A stretch of 64,000 nucleotides of DNA from Pseudoduganella albidiflava (GTDB taxonomy: Bacteria; Pseudomonadota; Gammaproteobacteria; Burkholderiales; Burkholderiaceae_D): NCBI RefSeq assembly GCF_004322755.1, contig NZ_CP036401.1, forward strand, positions 2,604,001 to 2,668,000, written 5' to 3'. A program made the position numbers and the translations under genes. Positions 50,389-59,884 of the stretch are shown here, piece by piece (within the stretch, counting starts at the first letter, position 1; each line of letters starts with the position of its first letter). Under the pieces are notes generated by a model. It did not search any database and was not told where the DNA came from. It was given only the letters and a program-made list of their open reading frames with translations.

Positions 50389-53019
50389 ATGAATGACACC
50401 GGAACCGGCGCGGTCCGCCCATCCCGCAATTTGAAAATGAAACTGTCGGTTGCCGCGCTGGCTGGCGCGGGCATCCTTTCCAGCGCGTCCGTGTGGGCAC
50501 AGGATGCCCAGGTGGCGGCCGAGCAGCAGGCCACAGCGGCCACCACCGTCGTCGTCACCGGCGTGCGCCGCGCCGCCCAGAGCGCACAGGCGATCAAGCG
50601 CAATTCCGATGAAGTGATCGATTCGATCGTCGCCGAGGAAGCCGGCAAGTTCCCGGACAAGAACGTGGCCGAGATCCTGGGCCGCGTTTCGGGCGTGCAG
50701 ATCCGCCGCGAATACGGCGAGGCGGCGAACGTCGTCATCCGCGGCCTGACCGGCCTGGTCACCCTGCTGAACGGCCGCGAAGTCTATACGTCGCGCGACC
50801 GGAGCCTGTACCTGGCCGACATTCCCACCACGATGCTCCAGCGCGTGGACGTGTACAAGACGCAGGGCGCCGAGATGGTGGAGGGCGGTACGGCCGGCGT
50901 GATCGACGTGCGCACCGCGCGCCCGTTCGACTTCAAGGGCTTCTCGGCCAACGTGCAGGGCCGCGTGGAAAACCGCGACAAGTCCAAGACCAACGATCCG
51001 CAGGCTTCCGGCACGATCAGCAACCGCTGGAAGGGCGACTTCGGCGAGATCGGCGCGCTGCTCGGCCTGTCGTACCAGAAGGGCAACTATCACGACGAAG
51101 TGACGTGGAACTCGCCTCCGGCCGCCGTGCTGGGCGCCGCCTCGCCGGTCACCGGACCGTTCGACCTGGGCCACGTGCTGTACCAGGGCAAGCGCGAGCG
51201 CACGGCCGCCAACTGGGCATTCCAGTGGCGCCCGAACCGTTCGCTGGAAATGTTCGCCGAAGGCTGGTCGACCCGCATCGACCACGACGCGCAGCGCCAG
51301 TTCTTCGTGTCCGGCCAGGCTTGGAGCCCGAACACGCAATACACGCTGATCCCGGGCACCAACCAGGTCGCCACGATGACGAGCGTGAATGCCAACCCGT
51401 TCACGCTGTCGTCGACCCAGGCGCCGAACGACGATTCGGAAACCCACCAGGGCGCGTTCGGCGCGCGCTGGAAAGTCAACGACGACTGGACCATCACCAC
51501 CGAACTGGCGCGCACCAACAGCAAGTGGAAGCAGGACTTCCCGATTCTCGACCTGCTGACGTCTCCGCCGACGGTGGCCGGCGAAACCTACCGCAACGGT
51601 GGCGGCTACTTCACGTATCCGGGCTACGACATGGACAACCCGGCCAACTACCGCCTGCATACCTTCTTCGACAACTGGAGCAATGCCCGCGGCCAGTCGA
51701 ACGACTGGCGCGTGGACGCCACGTGGAATCCCGGCTCGGATGGTTTCCTGAAGGAACTGAGCTTCGGCATGCGCCTGGCCGAACGCAAGGCGTCGTACCA
51801 GACCCAGAGCAACGGCCAGATCCTGGCCCCGGCGGGGTTGCCGGCGCCAGGTTCGCTGCCGGGCTTCGCTTGCCAGTCGATGGAGATGGCCAATGACTAT
51901 GGCCTGGCCAGCTGGGTCACGCCGTGCGCGAGCTACATGCACGCCAACATGGACAAGCTGCGCCAGCTATACGGGCGCCCGGCCGGCAAGGGCCCGGCCG
52001 ATCCGTTTTCGCTGTACACGAACCAGGAAGACACGAGCGCCCTCTACGGCAAGACGAAGTTCGGCTTCACCGTGGGCGGCGTCCCGGTCGAAGGCACGGC
52101 CGGCGTGCGGGTGGTGCGTACGGAACTGGACGTGAACGGCTTCAGCGGAATCTGGACGAACGGCGTGCTGAACCCCGTGGCCGTGAACAGGAAGACCAGC
52201 ACCACCGACGCGCTGCCGAACCTGACGCTGAAAGCGATGGCGACCGAGGACGTGGTGCTGCGCCTCAACGCGGGCAAGGCGATCCAGCGCCCGGCGTTCG
52301 CCGATTTCAACCCGGGCACCACGTACAACGCGGGCGGTGGCGGCACGGTCGACCCGAACGGCAACGGCGGCAATCCGGACCTGAAACCGATCGAGGGCAC
52401 CAATGTCGACGTGGCGGCCGAGTGGTATTTCGCGCCGACCGGCAGCCTGACGGCCACGCTGTTCAAGCACGACTTCAAGAACTACGTGATCCGCCGCCAG
52501 GACTTTGAAACGGTCAATGGCACGCGTTATCTCGTGGAACGCCCGCGCAATATGGAAGGTGGCGAGCTGAAAGGCATCGAACTCGCATACCGCCAGTTCT
52601 ACGACTTCCTGCCGGGCTGGCTGAACGGTTTCGGGCTTGAGGCGAACTACACGTACATGCAGGGCCGCCTGGAAGACCGGGGCATCGAAAGCCCGTTCGT
52701 CAACATGTCGAAGAACGCCTACAACATCGTCGCGCTGTACGAGCGGGGCCCGTGGTCCGGCCGCCTGGCTTACAACTGGCGCTCGAAGTTCGTCGATACC
52801 TACAACTACCGCGGCCTGGGCTTCGACCTGATCGTCGACCCGATCAAGACCGCCGACGCGTCGATCACCTACAAGATCAACGACAAGATCGGCGTCACGC
52901 TGGACGTGGAAAACCTGACGGACCGAAAGTACAACGACTACCACGGCATCCCCAGCAACCCGCGCGACATCCGGCGCTATGACCGGGTAATCGGGCTGTC
53001 GATGCGCTGGGCGCTGTAA
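50389..53019 (+). CDS. TonB-dependent receptor (TIGR01782-like, Caulobacter/Xanthomonas type)
   Basis: 876 residues. Signal peptide ALAGAGILSSASVWAQ; plug with VVVTGVRRAAQSAQAIKR, EEAGKFPDKNVAEILGRVSG and VIRGLTGLVTLLNGREVYTS, then a beta-barrel ending in YDRVIGLSMRWAL. This branch (FPDKNVAEALQRxPGV-type plug) usually imports carbohydrates or their breakdown products. AGGAG lies 7 bases before the ATG. The gene stands alone; convergent with the siderophore receptor, with a shared terminator. A binding palindrome upstream suggests substrate-controlled expression. Confidence 0.92.
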   Translation: MNDTGTGAVRPSRNLKMKLSVAALAGAGILSSASVWAQDAQVAAEQQATAATTVVVTGVRRAAQSAQAIKRNSDEVIDSIVAEEAGKFPDKNVAEILGRVSGVQIRREYGEAANVVIRGLTGLVTLLNGREVYTSRDRSLYLADIPTTMLQRVDVYKTQGAEMVEGGTAGVIDVRTARPFDFKGFSANVQGRVENRDKSKTNDPQASGTISNRWKGDFGEIGALLGLSYQKGNYHDEVTWNSPPAAVLGAASPVTGPFDLGHVLYQGKRERTAANWAFQWRPNRSLEMFAEGWSTRIDHDAQRQFFVSGQAWSPNTQYTLIPGTNQVATMTSVNANPFTLSSTQAPNDDSETHQGAFGARWKVNDDWTITTELARTNSKWKQDFPILDLLTSPPTVAGETYRNGGGYFTYPGYDMDNPANYRLHTFFDNWSNARGQSNDWRVDATWNPGSDGFLKELSFGMRLAERKASYQTQSNGQILAPAGLPAPGSLPGFACQSMEMANDYGLASWVTPCASYMHANMDKLRQLYGRPAGKGPADPFSLYTNQEDTSALYGKTKFGFTVGGVPVEGTAGVRVVRTELDVNGFSGIWTNGVLNPVAVNRKTSTTDALPNLTLKAMATEDVVLRLNAGKAIQRPAFADFNPGTTYNAGGGGTVDPNGNGGNPDLKPIEGTNVDVAAEWYFAPTGSLTATLFKHDFKNYVIRRQDFETVNGTRYLVERPRNMEGGELKGIELAYRQFYDFLPGWLNGFGLEANYTYMQGRLEDRGIESPFVNMSKNAYNIVALYERGPWSGRLAYNWRSKFVDTYNYRGLGFDLIVDPIKTADASITYKINDKIGVTLDVENLTDRKYNDYHGIPSNPRDIRRYDRVIGLSMRWAL

Positions 53020-53034
53020 CAGCAAGACGCAGCC

Positions 53035-53071
53035 TGGTGTCGGATGCCGAAAGGCACGGTGTCCGACACCA
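53035..53071. repeat. GTGTCCGACAC inverted-repeat element, copy 2
   Basis: TGGTGTCGGA / TCCGACACCA (10-bp perfect arms) enclose TGCC-GAAA-GGCA. It starts 16 bases after the stop of the receptor and 30 bases before the strong terminator. Related to the element at 32333-32384. Confidence 0.75.
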
Positions 53072-53100
53072 GAACGCCGCTGTCGCCGGCCGCATCCGGC

Positions 53101-53135
53101 AAAAAAAAGCCCCTGGAGAAATCCAGGGGCTTTTT
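53101..53135. terminator. Bidirectional intrinsic terminator between two receptor genes
   Basis: Stem AGCCCCTGG / CCAGGGGCT with loop AGAAAT, preceded by a run of seven A and followed by four further T. Works for the plus-strand gene ending at 53019 and the minus-strand gene ending at 53152. Confidence 0.9.
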
Positions 53136-53151
53136 CACGCGTGCAGTCGGA

Positions 53152-55350
53152 TCAGAACTTGTACCGCAGCGTGGCGGAGACGCTGCGCGGCGCCTGGTAC
53201 GTGATCGCGTTGAAGGCGGAGAACATGGCGTAGTGCGTCTTGTCGAACGCGTTGTCGATGTTCAGCTGGGCCGACAGGCGGTCGTTGATGTCGTAGCGCG
53301 CCATCAGGTTGACCAGCGCGAACGAGCCCTGCACGATCTGGCCGCTGGTATTGGCCGGCGCGGTCGGGTCGTTGGTCCAGGTGCGGCTTTCCCAGTTCGC
53401 GCCGCCACCCACCGTCAGCTTGCTCAACTCGCCGGGGAAGCGGTAGGTGGTGAATACGCGGAACGTCTTGCGCGGGTAGATGCTGTTGAACTCCAGGCCG
53501 GCGGCATCCTCGGCCTTGAAGTACGCATAGCCTGCCGTGGCGTTCCAGCCGCGTGCCAGTTCGCCCGACACTTCGGCCTCGAAGCCCTTGCTCTCCGCGC
53601 CTTCGGCGGCGCGGTAGTACGCTTCCGGCAGCAGCGGGCCGGTGCCGTCGCGGTCGATCATGCCCGCTTCCACGCCCAGCTTGTCCTGCTTGATGCGGAA
53701 CACCGAGAACTGCGCGTTCAGGCGATTGTCCAGGAACGCGCCCTTGATGCCCGTTTCATAGCTCTTGCCGACCACCGGATCGAGCTGGCCGCCGTTGATG
53801 TCCTTCAGGTTCTGCGGCTGGAAGATGTCGGTGTAGCTGGCGTAGGCCGACCAGTTGCGGTCGATGTCGTAGACCAGGCCGGCGTACGGCGTCACTTCGC
53901 GGTTCTTCTTGATCGTGTACGCGGCGGTCCACAGGCCGTGGCCGGTCTTTTCATAGTTGCTGACGCGCGCGCCGATGATCACTTTCAGCGGATCGGCCAG
54001 CGAGAAGCGCACCACGCCGTACAGGCCTTCCTGTTTGGTTTCGCTGGTTTCGTAGAACGTGCGCGGTCCCCAGGACGGCTCCGGATAGGCGCCCGGGTTG
54101 AAGTTGTTGAAGTCGCCCACGGCCGAACTGACGTTGCCGTAGTTTGCGGCGCGGCTGTCGGAAACGAATTCCTGCTTCGAATGCAGGTAGCCGAATGCGG
54201 CTTCATGCTGGCGGCCGCCCAGTGCGAACGGGCCGCTCGCGTGCAGGCTGACGTCGTCCTGTTTCGAGCGCGTGTTGTACGAACCCGAGAAGTCGGACAT
54301 GCCCAGGCCCGTCACGCGGTCGGGAATGCCCGACAGGTACAGCAGGTAGGAATCGCCCCGGCGATCGCCCCGGCTGAAGGAACCACGCACCTGCCAGCCG
54401 TTGGCGAAGTTGTGTTCCAGGTTGACGAAGGCGTTGTTGTAGCTGCTGCTCCACGTGGTCCAGTCGGCGGCGGTGGTCTTCGAGCGGTCCCAGTTGGTCG
54501 GCGTGCCATCCGTGTAGTAGTACGGCAGGCCGCCCCACATCGAGCCCTTCGGATCGGTTTCCTGGCGGCTGAAGCCGGCCGACAGCAGCGTGCCCGGCGC
54601 CAGGTCCGCCTCGATGGTGGCGAACACGGTCTTGTCCTTGTCTTCCAGGTAGTCGACCCAGCTGTCCGCCTGGCGGTACTCGCCGACCACGCGGGCGCGC
54701 ACGCTGCCGCTCTGGTTCAGGCCCGTGCCCACGTCCACCATGGCGCGGCGCTCGTTCCAGCGGCCGATGCCCAGTTCGGCCGTGCCGCTCAGTTCCTTGC
54801 TGGTGGCGCGCTTGCGGATCAGGTTGATCGCGGCGGACGGATTGCCGGCGCCGGTCATCAGGCCGGTCGCGCCGCGCACCACTTCCACGCGCTCGTAGAT
54901 GGCCAGGCTGCCCAGCGTTTCACCGGCGCTCCACGATTGTTCCCACGTCGTCGGGATGCCGTCGATCTGCAGGTTGGTGATGTCGAAGCCGCGCGCAGTG
55001 AAGCCGGCACGGTGCGTTTCATACTGGTTCACCGAGACACCGGTGGTGTTGTTGACCACGTCCGTAATGGTGGCCAGGCCCTGGTCTTCCATCCGTTCGC
55101 GGGTGATCACGGAAACCGCCTGCGGCGTTTCGCGGATCGACAGGCCCAGTGGCGTTGCGGTGCCCACCACGCGCGTGGTGTAGCCGTTGTCGCCGTCCTT
55201 CTGCGCCTGCACTTCGACGGTCGGCATGACCGGTTGCGCTTGTTCGGCGACCTGGGCGAGGGCGCCCAGCGGCATCGTGACGGTGAGGCCGGCCACCATC
55301 GAGAGGCGGCCCAGCTTGTGCCCGTGGGCCGGGCGGTGTTTCTTGTTCAT
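53152..55350 (-). CDS. TonB-dependent siderophore receptor (FhuE/PupA-like)
   Basis: 732 residues. Signal peptide (LTVTMPLGALA), plug (QAVSVITRERMEDQGLATI, VNNTTGVSVNQYETHRAGFT, RGFDITNLQIDG, VEVVRGATGLMTGAGNPSAA), barrel with SGTAELGIGRWNERR and DPKGSMWGGLPYYY, ending RSVSATLRYKF with terminal Phe. This pattern is the TIGR01783 siderophore group, with FhuE (coprogen/ferrioxamine) and PupA closest in style. A promoter with a Fur-like box lies upstream. Ferric hydroxamate or pyoverdine-like ligand is likely, not proven. Confidence 0.93.
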   Translation of the reverse strand: MNKKHRPAHGHKLGRLSMVAGLTVTMPLGALAQVAEQAQPVMPTVEVQAQKDGDNGYTTRVVGTATPLGLSIRETPQAVSVITRERMEDQGLATITDVVNNTTGVSVNQYETHRAGFTARGFDITNLQIDGIPTTWEQSWSAGETLGSLAIYERVEVVRGATGLMTGAGNPSAAINLIRKRATSKELSGTAELGIGRWNERRAMVDVGTGLNQSGSVRARVVGEYRQADSWVDYLEDKDKTVFATIEADLAPGTLLSAGFSRQETDPKGSMWGGLPYYYTDGTPTNWDRSKTTAADWTTWSSSYNNAFVNLEHNFANGWQVRGSFSRGDRRGDSYLLYLSGIPDRVTGLGMSDFSGSYNTRSKQDDVSLHASGPFALGGRQHEAAFGYLHSKQEFVSDSRAANYGNVSSAVGDFNNFNPGAYPEPSWGPRTFYETSETKQEGLYGVVRFSLADPLKVIIGARVSNYEKTGHGLWTAAYTIKKNREVTPYAGLVYDIDRNWSAYASYTDIFQPQNLKDINGGQLDPVVGKSYETGIKGAFLDNRLNAQFSVFRIKQDKLGVEAGMIDRDGTGPLLPEAYYRAAEGAESKGFEAEVSGELARGWNATAGYAYFKAEDAAGLEFNSIYPRKTFRVFTTYRFPGELSKLTVGGGANWESRTWTNDPTAPANTSGQIVQGSFALVNLMARYDINDRLSAQLNIDNAFDKTHYAMFSAFNAITYQAPRSVSATLRYKF

Positions 55351-55413
55351 GTTGTTGTCCAGTGATCGGTGCGGACGAGACGTGCACCGGTAGTCATTTT
55401 ACTTAGGAACGTG

Positions 55414-55442
55414 AATGATAACGATTCGCATTCTTAAGTCAA
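55414..55442 (-). promoter_or_regulatory. Promoter with overlapping Fur-like box
   Basis: Minus-strand -35 TTGACT (55437-55442), 16-base spacer and -10 TATCAT (55415-55420). The -10 overlaps TGATAAC-G-ATTCGCA (55416-55430), a 7-1-7 Fur-type palindrome with 11 of 14 arm bases matching TGATAAT-N-ATTATCA. Iron would repress the siderophore receptor here. Confidence 0.7.
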
Positions 55443-55520
55443 TGTAAACAATGTAACTGGACGACAATATTTTGAAGAGGGGAAGGGGGAACGCGCGGGC
55501 CGACGGGGGCCCTTCGGGAC

Positions 55521-55553
55521 GGGTGTTGTCGGCACGTGCGCGCGACAACACCC
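55521..55553 (-). terminator. Stem-loop after the sugar operon
   Basis: Perfect 11-bp stem GGGTGTTGTCG / CGACAACACCC with an 11-base loop, 20 bases beyond the last operon gene. No T-run on the minus strand; probable 3' end structure or weak terminator. Confidence 0.5.
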
Positions 55554-55572
55554 TCGGTAAAATGGCAGTGCG

Positions 55573-56757
55573 CTACCCCAGCGCCGTCCACCGCGACCCG
55601 CCCCGGTCGCTCTCCAGCACGGCATCGATGAAGCGCATGCCGGCCACGCCATCGTCGACGGTCGGCAGGTCGGCGCTCTCCGCCGGCACGGGCAGCCCGG
55701 CATCCACGGCATGGATGCGCGCGGCGGCATCGCGGTACAGCTGCGCGAACGCTTCCAGGTAGCCTTCCGGGTGGCCGGACGGCACGCGCGTCGCGTGTTC
55801 CGCCGCGGCGCCGCGCACCCGGCCGCGGGTGAGCCGCTGGGCGCTGCCGCCCAGGGGCGTCAGCCACAGCTCGTTCGGGTTTTCCTGGTCGAAGGCGAGG
55901 CTGGCCTTCGAGCCGAACACGCGCAGCTTGAGCGCGTTTTCGCAGCCGGTCGCCATCTGGCTCGACCACAGCATGCCGCGCGCGCCGTTCGGGTAGCGCA
56001 GCATCACCTGCACGTGGTCGTCCAGCACGCGGTCCGGCGTGAACGAGTGCAGCTCGGCCAGCAGTTCGTTCGGCTGGATCCCGCTGACGAAGCCGGCCAG
56101 GTGGAACGCATGCGTGCCGATGTCGCTGGTGCAGCCGGTGGGGCCGGCCCGCTCCGGATCGTTGTGCCAGTTGGTGCGCTGGAATTGCTCGCTTTGCGGG
56201 CCCGCTTCGGCCATCCAGTCCTGCGCGTACTCGACGTGGATCAGCCGTACGTCGCCGATCTCGCCCGCCGCCACCAGTTCGCGCGCATGCCGCACCATCG
56301 GATAGCCCGTGTACGTATGGGTCAGCGCGAACACGCGGTTCTTCTCCCGCGCGAGCGCCGCCAGCGCTTCGCCTTCGGCGGTGGCGATGCCCAGCGGCTT
56401 GTCGCAGATGACGTGGATGCCCGCTTCGAGGAAGGCGGTGGCCACCGGCGCGTGCAGGTGGTTCGGCGTGACGATGGCGACGACATCGATGCCGTCCGGC
56501 CGCTGGCTTTCCGCGCGTGCCATCTCCCGGTAGTCGGCATAGCAGCGCGACGGATCGAAACGCAGCGCGGTGCCGCTGGCCAGGGCCCGTTCCGGATTGC
56601 TGGACAGGGCGCCGGCCACCACTTCATAGCGGTCGTCCAGCCGCGCCGCGATGCGGTGCACGGCGCCGATGAAGGCGCCGTCGCCGCCGCCGACCATGCC
56701 GAGGCGGAGCTTGCGGGGCAGCGGCGTGCCGGAGCCCTTCGTGTTGATGATGCTCAT
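55573..56757 (-). CDS. Gfo/Idh/MocA-family oxidoreductase
   Basis: 394 residues from ATG 56757, overlapping the upstream isomerase stop (ATGA). N-terminal Rossmann fold with LRLGMVGGGDGAFIGAVHR, then VTPNHLHAP and AGIHVICDKPLG (conserved EKP-like motif with DKP), DIGTHAFHLAGF near the active site. NAD(P)-dependent dehydrogenase or epimerase acting on sugars, inositols or their keto forms. Last gene of the operon. Confidence 0.92.
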   Translation of the reverse strand: MSIINTKGSGTPLPRKLRLGMVGGGDGAFIGAVHRIAARLDDRYEVVAGALSSNPERALASGTALRFDPSRCYADYREMARAESQRPDGIDVVAIVTPNHLHAPVATAFLEAGIHVICDKPLGIATAEGEALAALAREKNRVFALTHTYTGYPMVRHARELVAAGEIGDVRLIHVEYAQDWMAEAGPQSEQFQRTNWHNDPERAGPTGCTSDIGTHAFHLAGFVSGIQPNELLAELHSFTPDRVLDDHVQVMLRYPNGARGMLWSSQMATGCENALKLRVFGSKASLAFDQENPNELWLTPLGGSAQRLTRGRVRGAAAEHATRVPSGHPEGYLEAFAQLYRDAAARIHAVDAGLPVPAESADLPTVDDGVAGMRFIDAVLESDRGGSRWTALG

Positions 56758-57809
56758 GCCTGGATCCCCATCAGGGCGCGCACGGCGGCGCGGTCGGTGC
56801 CGCTGCCGGCGAAATCGTCGAAAGCCCGTTCGGCCACGCGGATGATATGGCGGCGGATGAATTCCGCGCCTTCGCGGGCGCCGTCTTCCGGGTGCTTCAG
56901 GCAGCACTCCCATTCCAGCACGGCCCAGCCGCTGTAGTCGTATTGCGCCAGCTTCGAGAAAATGCCCGTGAAATCGATCTGGCCATCGCCCAGCGAGCGG
57001 AAGCGGCCGGCCCGGTCCACCCAGCCGCTGTAGCCGCCATACACGCCTTGCCGGCCATCGGGCCGGAACTCGGCGTCCTTGACGTGGAAAGCCTTGATGC
57101 GCTCATGGTAGATGTCGATGAAGGCCAGGTAGTCGAGCTGCTGCAGCATGAAGTGGCTGGGGTCGTACAAAATGTTGGCGCGCGGGTGGTTGCCCGTGGC
57201 GGCCAGGAAGCGCTCGAACGTCACGCCATCGTGCAGGTCCTCGCCGGGGTGCAGCTCGTAGCAGACGTCCACGCCGGCATCGTCGAACACGTCGAGGATC
57301 GGCTTCCACCGTTTCGCCAGTTCGCCGAACGCTTCCTCGACGAGGCCGGCGGGCCGCTGCGGCCACGGATACAGGTAGGGCCAGGCCAGCGCGCCGGAAA
57401 AGCTCGCGTGCGTGGACAGCCCCAGGCGCCGGGACGCCTTCGCCGCGGCCTTCACCTGGCCGACGGCCCATTCCTGCCGGGCCTGCGCATTGCCGCGCAC
57501 GTGCGGCGCCGCGAAGCCGTCGAACAGCTGGTCGTAGGCCGGATGCACGGCGACCAGCTGGCCCTGCAGGTGCGTCGACAGCTCGGTGATCTGCAGGCCG
57601 TGCTCGGCGAGCACGCCAGTGATCTCGTCGCAATAGGTCTGGCTGTCGGCGGCCTTGTCCAGGTCGATCAGGCGCGGGTCGGTCGGCAATTGCACGGCTT
57701 CGTAGCCGAGGCCCTTCGCCCATCCGGCCAGGCCGGCCAGCGTGTCGAACGGCGCCTCGCCGCCCATGAACTGGGCGAGGAAGATCGCCGGTCCCTTGAT
57801 GGTCTTCAT
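56754..57809 (-). CDS. Sugar phosphate isomerase/epimerase (AP-endonuclease-2-type TIM barrel)
   Basis: 351 residues, cytosolic. Marks of the xylose-isomerase-like TIM barrel: GYEAVQLPTDPRLIDLD, CYELHPGEDLHDG, NILYDPSHFMLQQLDYL, HVKDAEFRPDGRQGVYGGY and AVLEWECC; E/D/H residues could hold a divalent metal. Members epimerise or dehydrate keto-sugars and inositols. It sits between the RbsB-type binding protein and the Gfo/Idh/MocA enzyme. Confidence 0.9.
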   Translation of the reverse strand: MKTIKGPAIFLAQFMGGEAPFDTLAGLAGWAKGLGYEAVQLPTDPRLIDLDKAADSQTYCDEITGVLAEHGLQITELSTHLQGQLVAVHPAYDQLFDGFAAPHVRGNAQARQEWAVGQVKAAAKASRRLGLSTHASFSGALAWPYLYPWPQRPAGLVEEAFGELAKRWKPILDVFDDAGVDVCYELHPGEDLHDGVTFERFLAATGNHPRANILYDPSHFMLQQLDYLAFIDIYHERIKAFHVKDAEFRPDGRQGVYGGYSGWVDRAGRFRSLGDGQIDFTGIFSKLAQYDYSGWAVLEWECCLKHPEDGAREGAEFIRRHIIRVAERAFDDFAGSGTDRAAVRALMGIQA

Positions 57810-57825
57810 GCTTTTCCTTTTGTCT

Positions 57826-58800
57826 TCAATACGGCGAATTCGGGTAATAGAACTGGCTGGCGTTGGCGCGCGTGATCAGCACCGACGGGATGATCGTCTT
57901 GGCCGGCAGCGTCTCGCCCTTCAGGCGCGCGTTGGCCGTCATCTTGATGGCGTCGTAGATGAACTTCGGCGAGTACGACACGTTCGCCTGGATCAGCCGG
58001 TCGCCATCGATCACCTTCTTGACGGCGAACTTGGCGCCGGCGCCGCCGAACACTTCCTTGATATCGGTGCGCTTGGCCTGCTCGATCGCCTTCAGCGCGC
58101 CGATCGCCATGTCGTCGTCGGCCGCCCACACGGCGTCGATCTGCTTGAAGCGGGTCAGGTAATCCTGGGTAACCTTGAAGGCATCGTCGCGGTTCCAGTT
58201 GCCGTATTTCGCGTCGAGCACCTTGATGCCGGGATGCTTGGCGATTTCCGCGTTGAAGGCGTTCACCCGCTCGTTGTCGATGGTGCTCGGCATGCCCCGC
58301 AGCACGACGATATTGCCCTTGCCGTTCAGTTTCTTCGCCAGGTATTCGGCCGGCAGGCGGCCAAAGGCGGTGTTGTCGCCGGCCACGTAGGCGTTCTGCG
58401 CGTTCGGGCTGGTGAGCCCGCGGTCGACGACCGTCACGTACACGCCCTTGTTCTTGACCTGCGCGACCGGTTGCGTCAGCGAAGCCGATTCCAGCGGCAG
58501 GATCACCAGCGCGTTCATCTTGTTCACCACCAGCAGGTCCTGCACCTGGTTGGCCTGTTCCGGCGTGCTGCCGGCCGTCTTGACGATGACCTTCAGGTTC
58601 GGATTGGCCGCTTCCAGTTCCTTCTTCGCCTGGTTGGCCCACCAGACGATGCCGCCCGTGAAGCCGTGCGTGGCGGTGGGAATGGCCACGCCCAGCGTGA
58701 CGGGTTGGGCGGCCGCGGGTTGCGCTGCGATGGCCTGGCCGGCGCTGGCCAGCAGGCAGGCGGCGGCGATCTTGTTCAAAGAGAGAGTAAAAGAGTACAT
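57826..58800 (-). CDS. Sugar ABC transporter substrate-binding protein (RbsB-type)
   Basis: 324 residues from ATG 58800. Signal peptide ([18 protein letters not shown]), then a periplasmic-binding-protein-1 fold: [75 protein letters not shown]. Binds the sugar or polyol for import by the RbsC/RbsA pair. Three 12-bp repeats lie just upstream. Ligand unknown. Confidence 0.93.
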   Translation of the reverse strand: MYSFTLSLNKIAAACLLASAGQAIAAQPAAAQPVTLGVAIPTATHGFTGGIVWWANQAKKELEAANPNLKVIVKTAGSTPEQANQVQDLLVVNKMNALVILPLESASLTQPVAQVKNKGVYVTVVDRGLTSPNAQNAYVAGDNTAFGRLPAEYLAKKLNGKGNIVVLRGMPSTIDNERVNAFNAEIAKHPGIKVLDAKYGNWNRDDAFKVTQDYLTRFKQIDAVWAADDDMAIGALKAIEQAKRTDIKEVFGGAGAKFAVKKVIDGDRLIQANVSYSPKFIYDAIKMTANARLKGETLPAKTIIPSVLITRANASQFYYPNSPY

Positions 58801-58806
58801 ATCGGT

Positions 58807-58842
58807 TCCAGGTAAATATCCAGGTAAATATCCAGGTAAATA
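58807..58842. repeat. 12-bp tandem repeat before the binding-protein gene
   Basis: Three exact units of TCCAGGTAAATA. On the minus strand each shows a TGGA/CTGGA motif; the nearest GGA lies 6 bases before the start codon at 58800. It fills the gap between the permease stop and the binding-protein start. Confidence 0.9.
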
Positions 58843-58843
58843 C

Positions 58844-59884
58844 TTAACGGCGGCCGCGCTGCAGGTAGGCCACGGTGATGATGACGACACCCTGCACGGC
58901 GGCGTTCAGGTACACGCTGATGATGCTGGTGAGGTTCAGGATATTGCCGATCACGGACAGCAGGATCGCGCCGACCACGGTGCCCATGATGCGCCCCGAG
59001 CCGCCTTTCAGCGACGTGCCGCCCACGACCACGGCGGCGATCGCTTCCAGCTCCCACAGGATGCCGGTGGTCGGCGTGGCGGAGCCCAGGCGCGGCACAT
59101 AGAGAATGGTGGCGATCGCCACGCACACGCCCAGCAGCAGGTAGGTCAGCGTCTTCACGCGGTCGACGCGGATCGATGCATAGCGCGCCACCTGTTCGTT
59201 CGAGCCGATCGCCTGCACGTGCTGGCCGAACGGCGTGCGGTTCAGGATGACGACGCCGGCAATCGCGACCAGTGCGAAGATCCAGACCGGGATCGGCACG
59301 CCCAGCACGCTCTGGTAGTACACCGGGCCGTACGTCTCGGACAGATTGAAATCGAGCGTGATGGCGCCGCCGTCGGACAGCCAGGTGAGCACGGCGCGGA
59401 AGATGCCCAGCGTGCCGAGCGTGACGATGAACGCTTCGATGCGGCCGTGCGTGACGAGGAAGCCGTGCGCCAGGCCGGCCACGGCGCCGAAGGCCAGGGC
59501 CAGCCCGATGCCGATCACCACGATCGCCAGCGCGGAGGGTGGCGACGCGCCCAGGGCGAGGGCATTCATCGCCACGATCATCACGCCGGCGATCAGCGCG
59601 GCCATCGAGCCGACCGACAGGTCGATGCCGCCGGAAGCGATCACGAACGTCATGCCCACGGCGATGATGCCGATGAAGGCGGTGCGCGTGAGCACGTTCA
59701 TCAGGTTGTCGAAGGTGGCGAAGCCGGGATTGAGCAGGGCGCCGGCGATGCACAGCAGGACCAGGGCCACGATCGGGCCGGCGCCCTTGAATCGAGACAA
59801 GGGACGGGCCAGCGCGGGGCCCGCGGCTTTCACGGGCGTGCCGGGCAGGGCGCCGCCGCCGTCAGTGGTGGGTGTTGGTTGCAT
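58844..59884 (-). CDS. Sugar ABC transporter permease (RbsC-type)
   Basis: 346 residues, about nine to ten membrane helices. Conserved [37 protein letters not shown] segment and [20 protein letters not shown] are hallmarks of the RbsC/XylH/AraH group. Overlaps the ATPase gene by 23 bases. Forms the channel. Confidence 0.93.
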   Translation of the reverse strand: MQPTPTTDGGGALPGTPVKAAGPALARPLSRFKGAGPIVALVLLCIAGALLNPGFATFDNLMNVLTRTAFIGIIAVGMTFVIASGGIDLSVGSMAALIAGVMIVAMNALALGASPPSALAIVVIGIGLALAFGAVAGLAHGFLVTHGRIEAFIVTLGTLGIFRAVLTWLSDGGAITLDFNLSETYGPVYYQSVLGVPIPVWIFALVAIAGVVILNRTPFGQHVQAIGSNEQVARYASIRVDRVKTLTYLLLGVCVAIATILYVPRLGSATPTTGILWELEAIAAVVVGGTSLKGGSGRIMGTVVGAILLSVIGNILNLTSIISVYLNAAVQGVVIITVAYLQRGRR

